From Alphaproteobacteria bacterium (GTDB lineage Bacteria > Pseudomonadota > Alphaproteobacteria > Rickettsiales > UBA3002): a stretch of DNA of 7,746 nt. Within the stretch, counting starts at the first letter, position 1. The number at the start of each line of letters is the position of its first letter. Shown piece by piece: positions 4,653-7,746 of this stretch. The notes under the pieces were generated by a model. It worked only from the letters and a program-made list of their open reading frames with translations, had not been told where the DNA came from and did not search any database. The stretch is from contig JAKFUW010000076.1 of NCBI GenBank assembly GCA_021732545.1, forward strand, positions 1-7,746, read 5' to 3'. Made by a program: the position numbers and the translations under genes.

Positions 4653-6374
4653 CTGATACTCGCGCACCCACTTGGCCTCGGCCTCACTCAGCATCTCCCA
4701 CGCAATCAATTTTTCATCGAGTGGCGCTAGGGTGAGTGTCTCAAACCCTAACATCTTTCGCTGGCAACTGGCAACTGGCAACTCGCAACTTTTTTCCACC
4801 ACCAGCACCAGATTCTCAATCCGAATACCATATTCGCCTGTCTTATAAAAGCCAGGCTCATTCGAGAGTATCATGCCTGCGGCAAGCGCCGCATCGCCTC
4901 CACGTTTTGAGATTCGCTGCGGGCCTTCATGCACGCACAAATACGCGCCCACCCCGTGGCCTGTGCCATGGTCATAATCGAGGCCTGCTTGCCACAAAAA
5001 CTGCCGCGCCAACGCATCGAGCTGGCTGCCCGTGGTGCCAACAGGGAACACCGCCGTGGCAATGGCGATGTGGCCTTTGAGCACGCGGGTGAAGCGGTCT
5101 TTCATCTCATCGCTGGGCATGCCAAACACCACGGTGCGGGTGACATCGGTGGTGCCATCTGCATATTGCCCGCCCGAATCGATCAGGAATAATTCGCCAT
5201 CTTGCACGCGGCGATTCGATGATTCATCCGCACGATAATGCACAATCGCGCCATGCGCGCCCGAGCCTGCAATCGTTTCAAAACTCTTACCGCGATAAAG
5301 ATTCCCGCCGCCTTCTTTTCGGAAATTCTCCAACACTTCCATCACCTCACATTCCGATGGATGTTGTTGTGCACCAAGCCATTTCAAAAAGGCCGTGAGC
5401 GATGCACCATCGCGCTGATGTGCGGCGCGCATGCCTTCTATTTCGGCGCTATTTTTAATCGCTTTCATCAGTTGTGTGGGGTCTGGCTTTTCAATGATCT
5501 TTGCACCCGCCCGCTCGGCCTTGCGGAAAAACCATTCTGCCGCTGCGCTGGCATCCAGCATCACTTTGGTGCCCCCCACCAGCATCTGGCCTAAGGTCGC
5601 TTCCATATCCTCCATTGCCACCACTTCACTATTTAAACCATCCGCCCACGCGTCTGATGCACGCGGATAGGTAAACACCATCAAACGATCATTCACATCC
5701 AGCCACGCAAAGCACAGCGCCATCGGGTTAAATGCAATGTCAGCACCTCGGATATTGAGCAGCCAATGAATGCCATCGGGCAATGTAAGAATCACACCTT
5801 GCGCACCGTGGGATTTTAATTCCGCAATCACCCGCGCGCGTTTGCTGGCCGATGATTCGCCAGCTAACTCCAGCGGATGCGGCATAATCGGTGCACTGGG
5901 CGGTGCGGGTTGATCATGCCACAGCGTATCAATCAGGTTTTTTTTCAGCGCGAGCAGCTTGATGCCAGCAGACTCCAACGCCTCGCGCCAGCGGCGCACC
6001 TGCGCACGTGTATGCAGCCACGGATCAAACGCCACCACCTGCCCCGCCACCAGATGTTTCATCAGGCACGCATGCAGCGGCACATCGGAGCTATTGAGCA
6101 CTTCATAGGCCGCATCCATCGTTTGTGCGGCTTGCAGCGTGTAGCGGCCATCCACCAATAGCGTCGCATGTTTATCGTTTTTGGGAGTGCCCCACACCAC
6201 CGCCGTGCCTGCTGATCCCGAAAACCCACTCAACCATTCGAGCCGCTTGGCGTAATCTGGCGTATATTCGCCCTGAAACTCATCATTCACCGGCACTAAA
6301 AATGCCGCAATGTCTTGTGTCTCAAGGGTGTGGCACAGTTTGGATAAACGCTCGTTCGGGGCTAAGATTGTCAT
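4629..6374 (-). CDS. pepP: Xaa-Pro aminopeptidase (aminopeptidase P, M24B metallopeptidase)
   Basis: It removes an N-terminal residue that precedes proline, in the cytoplasm, using a two-metal site. The 581-residue protein (ATG at 6374) has two creatinase-like N-terminal domains (about 1-300), the pita-bread M24 domain (about 300-525) and a short M24 C-terminal region. This is the layout of the eukaryote/alphaproteobacteria-type long enzyme rather than the 440-residue E. coli form. All five metal ligands are present with proper spacing: Asp399, Asp410, His473, Glu506 and Glu520. The active-site histidines 379 and 482 are present too. Residues 529-538 (SCELPVASCQ) are encoded by a heptamer repeat array inserted between GIRIENLVLVVE and the conserved LGFETLTLAPLD block. 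Residues 576-581 and the stop come from a second array. The start at 6374 matches where the family begins and has a weak AAGTGA (6382-6387) upstream. A GTG at 6437 would overlap the divergent gene. Confidence 0.92.
   Translation of the reverse strand: MTILAPNERLSKLCHTLETQDIAAFLVPVNDEFQGEYTPDYAKRLEWLSGFSGSAGTAVVWGTPKNDKHATLLVDGRYTLQAAQTMDAAYEVLNSSDVPLHACLMKHLVAGQVVAFDPWLHTRAQVRRWREALESAGIKLLALKKNLIDTLWHDQPAPPSAPIMPHPLELAGESSASKRARVIAELKSHGAQGVILTLPDGIHWLLNIRGADIAFNPMALCFAWLDVNDRLMVFTYPRASDAWADGLNSEVVAMEDMEATLGQMLVGGTKVMLDASAAAEWFFRKAERAGAKIIEKPDPTQLMKAIKNSAEIEGMRAAHQRDGASLTAFLKWLGAQQHPSECEVMEVLENFRKEGGGNLYRGKSFETIAGSGAHGAIVHYRADESSNRRVQDGELFLIDSGGQYADGTTDVTRTVVFGMPSDEMKDRFTRVLKGHIAIATAVFPVGTTGSQLDALARQFLWQAGLDYDHGTGHGVGAYLCVHEGPQRISKRGGDAALAAGMILSNEPGFYKTGEYGIRIENLVLVVEKSCELPVASCQRKMLGFETLTLAPLDEKLIAWEMLSEAEAKWVREYQSLATGNS
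4758..4793. repeat. Heptamer array 2 (four units), translated inside the aminopeptidase gene
   Basis: Four units lie at 4761-4788: CTGGCAA three times, then CTCGCAA, followed by CTTTT. Read on the - strand this is the same design as array 1, with the same borders (AAAAGTTGCGAG at one end, AGCGA at the other). It is translated as residues 529-538 of the aminopeptidase without breaking the frame. Confidence 0.9.
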
Positions 6375-6385
6375 GGAAATGTCAC

Positions 6386-6413
6386 TTGATTCAAAGTTGG
6401 CTATGCCTACAAT
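6386..6413 (+). promoter_or_regulatory. Probable sigma-70-type promoter of the BMP-family gene
   Basis: TTGATT (6386-6391) and TACAAT (6408-6413) are spaced by 16 bases and are close to the housekeeping consensus. Transcription would be expected to start near 6420, so the mRNA would have little or no leader before the ATG at 6422. No Shine-Dalgarno sequence is present there. The site lies in the 47-base gap between divergent genes. I see no comparably good promoter for the aminopeptidase. Confidence 0.55.
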
Positions 6414-6421
6414 AGCGCGAC

Positions 6422-7480
6422 ATGAACGCAATGGCACATAAAAAAACGCATCCTTTCTCTCGTCTCTTTTTGATGGTGCTGGGGCTGTGCGTTTTCACAC
6501 TCACTATGTCACACGCCGAATCGTCTAAACGCTTCAAAAGCTCGCTTGCTCAAGCGCCGTTTAAGCCTGCGATGATCTATGTGACGGGCGAACAAGACTC
6601 GGATCGTGCATTCATTGAGATGGCGCGCAGCGGGGCGTTGCGTGCCAAAAAAGAACTGGGCATCGCGTTTGAAGAATATCGCTTGCCTGAAGATGAAGAC
6701 CCCACCGAATTTTTACGCAGCGTGGCCGAAAAAGGTTATTCGCCGATTATCGCGGTGGGTTATCAGAATGTGGTTCCAGTGCTGACACTGGCCGAAAAAT
6801 TCCCCAAAACGCATTTCACCGTGATCGATGGGCTGGTGCCACCTTTATATCAGAACGTCCAATCAATTATTTTTAAAGATCACGAAGGGGCATTTTTAGT
6901 TGGTATGATTGCAGCCTACACCAGCAAATCCAATCATATCGGTTTTGTGGGTGGAATGGATGTGCCGTTGATCCGTAATTTCAGTTTAGGCTATTTGCAA
7001 GGCGCTAAATTTGTGCGCCCCAACATTCAAGTCTCCATCGATATGGTGGGCGACACGGCAGAAGCGTGGAGCCAACCGGACGTGGCGTACGACCTTGCCA
7101 CCAAGCAATATAAAAACGGTATCGATGTGATTTTCACCGCAGCCGGAGGCTCTGGCCTTGGCGTGTTGCGCGCAGCCGATGACGCCAAGGCGCTGGCGAT
7201 TGGCGTCGATACCAACCAAAACGCACTGTATCCTGGCCACGTGCTGACCTCGATGGTAAAACGGGTGGATAATGCGGTGTTCGATGCGATGAAAACCTCA
7301 TTCAAAGGCGATTGGCAAGCGGGGATTAAATCGCTGGGATTAAAAGAATCCGCGCTCGATTTTGCGGTCGATGAAAACAATAAAAACCTGATTACCGAGG
7401 AGCTCATCGAGCAGGTGCTCATCACCCGCGAGCGCATCATCAATGGGCTGATCGAAGTGGAAATGTATAGCCCGAATTAG
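6422..7480 (+). CDS. BMP-family (Med/PnrA-like) ABC transporter substrate-binding protein
   Basis: The protein has 352 residues. A Sec signal peptide (basic start, hydrophobic core at about 15-30, cleavage after SHA, residue 32) indicates export to the periplasm. There is no lipobox: the only nearby Cys, in LGLC, has the wrong -1 residue. Many BMP proteins are lipoproteins, so this one is probably soluble. The Bmp fold is recognised from IIAVGYQN (109-116), HFTVIDG (131-137), FKDHEGAFLVGMIAAY (151-166), IGFVGGMDVPLIRNFSLGYLQG (from 173, first part), FTAAGGSGLGVL (238-249) and AIGVDTNQ (259-266). Characterised relatives bind purine nucleosides; the ligand here is not shown. No permease or ATPase for it is in the window, so it may be an orphan receptor or use a distant transporter. 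A second ATG at 6431 is possible. The stop overlaps the convergent thioesterase gene by four bases. Confidence 0.87.
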   Translation: MNAMAHKKTHPFSRLFLMVLGLCVFTLTMSHAESSKRFKSSLAQAPFKPAMIYVTGEQDSDRAFIEMARSGALRAKKELGIAFEEYRLPEDEDPTEFLRSVAEKGYSPIIAVGYQNVVPVLTLAEKFPKTHFTVIDGLVPPLYQNVQSIIFKDHEGAFLVGMIAAYTSKSNHIGFVGGMDVPLIRNFSLGYLQGAKFVRPNIQVSIDMVGDTAEAWSQPDVAYDLATKQYKNGIDVIFTAAGGSGLGVLRAADDAKALAIGVDTNQNALYPGHVLTSMVKRVDNAVFDAMKTSFKGDWQAGIKSLGLKESALDFAVDENNKNLITEELIEQVLITRERIINGLIEVEMYSPN

Positions 7481-7746
7481 GCCCTTTTCTTCTGCACTTT
7501 GCTCATGAACTTTTCCACATCGATAATGCAGCGCTCATGCATGCCTTCGCCGATGACTTCTTTGCCATCAAAACATTCCACCTCAAACAATAGTTTGCGG
7601 CCATCGATTGCCACCAGCTCCACCTGCGCACGCAACGTGTGGCCAAGCGGAGTGGCTGCGCAGTGGCTCACATCAATATCGGTGCCCACGCTGCGCTGCC
7701 CTTCTTTCATATAAGGCTCAAGCGCCTGCACGCATGCCCACTCGAT
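7477..7746 (-). CDS. FlK-like thioesterase (hotdog fold), 5' end beyond the window
   Basis: Eighty-nine C-terminal residues are visible. The frame stays open to the window edge, and the first visible codons read IEWACVQALEPYM, which matches the central helix of small FlK-like acyl-CoA thioesterases. The helix Glu and the His of DVSHCAATPLG correspond to the glutamate and histidine of the catalytic set in fluoroacetyl-CoA thioesterase. The upstream Thr is outside the window. GEGMHERCIIDVEKF near the end is a family signature. These proteins are about 130-140 residues, so about 45 residues are missing. The likely role is hydrolysis or detoxification of a short acyl-CoA, with unknown substrate. 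A GTG at 7731 should not be taken as the start, because the homologous frame continues upstream. The gene converges on the BMP-family gene. Confidence 0.82.
   Translation of the reverse strand: MEWACVQALEPYMKEGQRSVGTDIDVSHCAATPLGHTLRAQVELVAIDGRKLLFEVECFDGKEVIGEGMHERCIIDVEKFMSKVQKKRA

Noticed and set aside
4617..4793. Repeat arrays as a CRISPR
   Set aside because: Units are 7 bases with no spacers between them, and no cas genes are present.
4617..4795. Inverted heptamer arrays followed by six T as an intrinsic terminator for cysA
   Set aside because: The loop would be more than 100 bases and contains peptidase coding sequence; a canonical terminator has a short loop.
4871..5594. Several open frames of 60-120 codons on the + strand opposite the aminopeptidase
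   Set aside because: They are shadows of the long conserved peptidase frame, with no recognisable domains or ribosome binding sites.
6375..6437. Longer aminopeptidase starting at the GTG at 6437
   Set aside because: The extra 21 residues do not resemble the family, and the extension would cover the promoter and start of the divergent gene; ATG 6374 fits the usual N terminus.

Overview
The window carries a sulfate/thiosulfate uptake cluster on the + strand (sbp, cysT, cysW, cysA; 1-4615), a convergent Xaa-Pro aminopeptidase (4629-6374, - strand), a divergent BMP-family periplasmic binding protein (6422-7480, +) and the end of a FlK-like thioesterase (7477-7746, -). It looks like a Gram-negative chromosome. 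The M24 peptidase with its C-terminal extension, the small FlK-like hotdog protein and the palindromic intergenic repeats fit an alphaproteobacterium of moderate G+C best. That placement is an inference, and no rRNA is present to confirm it. I see no tRNA, rRNA or CRISPR array, and no gene-free stretch longer than about 140 bases.

The cys cluster encodes a complete ABC importer: binding protein, two permeases with EAA loops, and an ATPase with all its motifs. The binding-protein gene, however, has an in-frame TAA at 97-99, just after the signal-peptide cleavage site, and is otherwise intact. It is either a fresh nonsense allele or a sequence error.

The most unusual feature is repeat content. 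Every gap between the cys genes holds a pair of inverted arms, and each arm is itself a hairpin: 1021-1101, 1977-2056, 2933-3033 and 3335-3406. Stem sequences differ, but the pairing is kept by compensatory changes, and all arms share short terminal signatures (GTCAY at one end, RTCY at the other). Between cysW and cysA, two such pairs bracket an AT-rich gene for a small GIY-YIG nuclease, giving four arms in alternating orientation. The last eight codons and the stop of the nuclease lie inside a repeat arm. This resembles the REPIN/RAYT arrangement, but with a GIY-YIG protein in place of a tyrosine transposase.

A second repeat type, heptamer arrays of four units, occurs twice in inverted orientation at the 3' end of the aminopeptidase gene (4617-4652 and 4758-4793). 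One copy is read in frame as an insertion in the protein. The other supplies the last residues and the stop codon.
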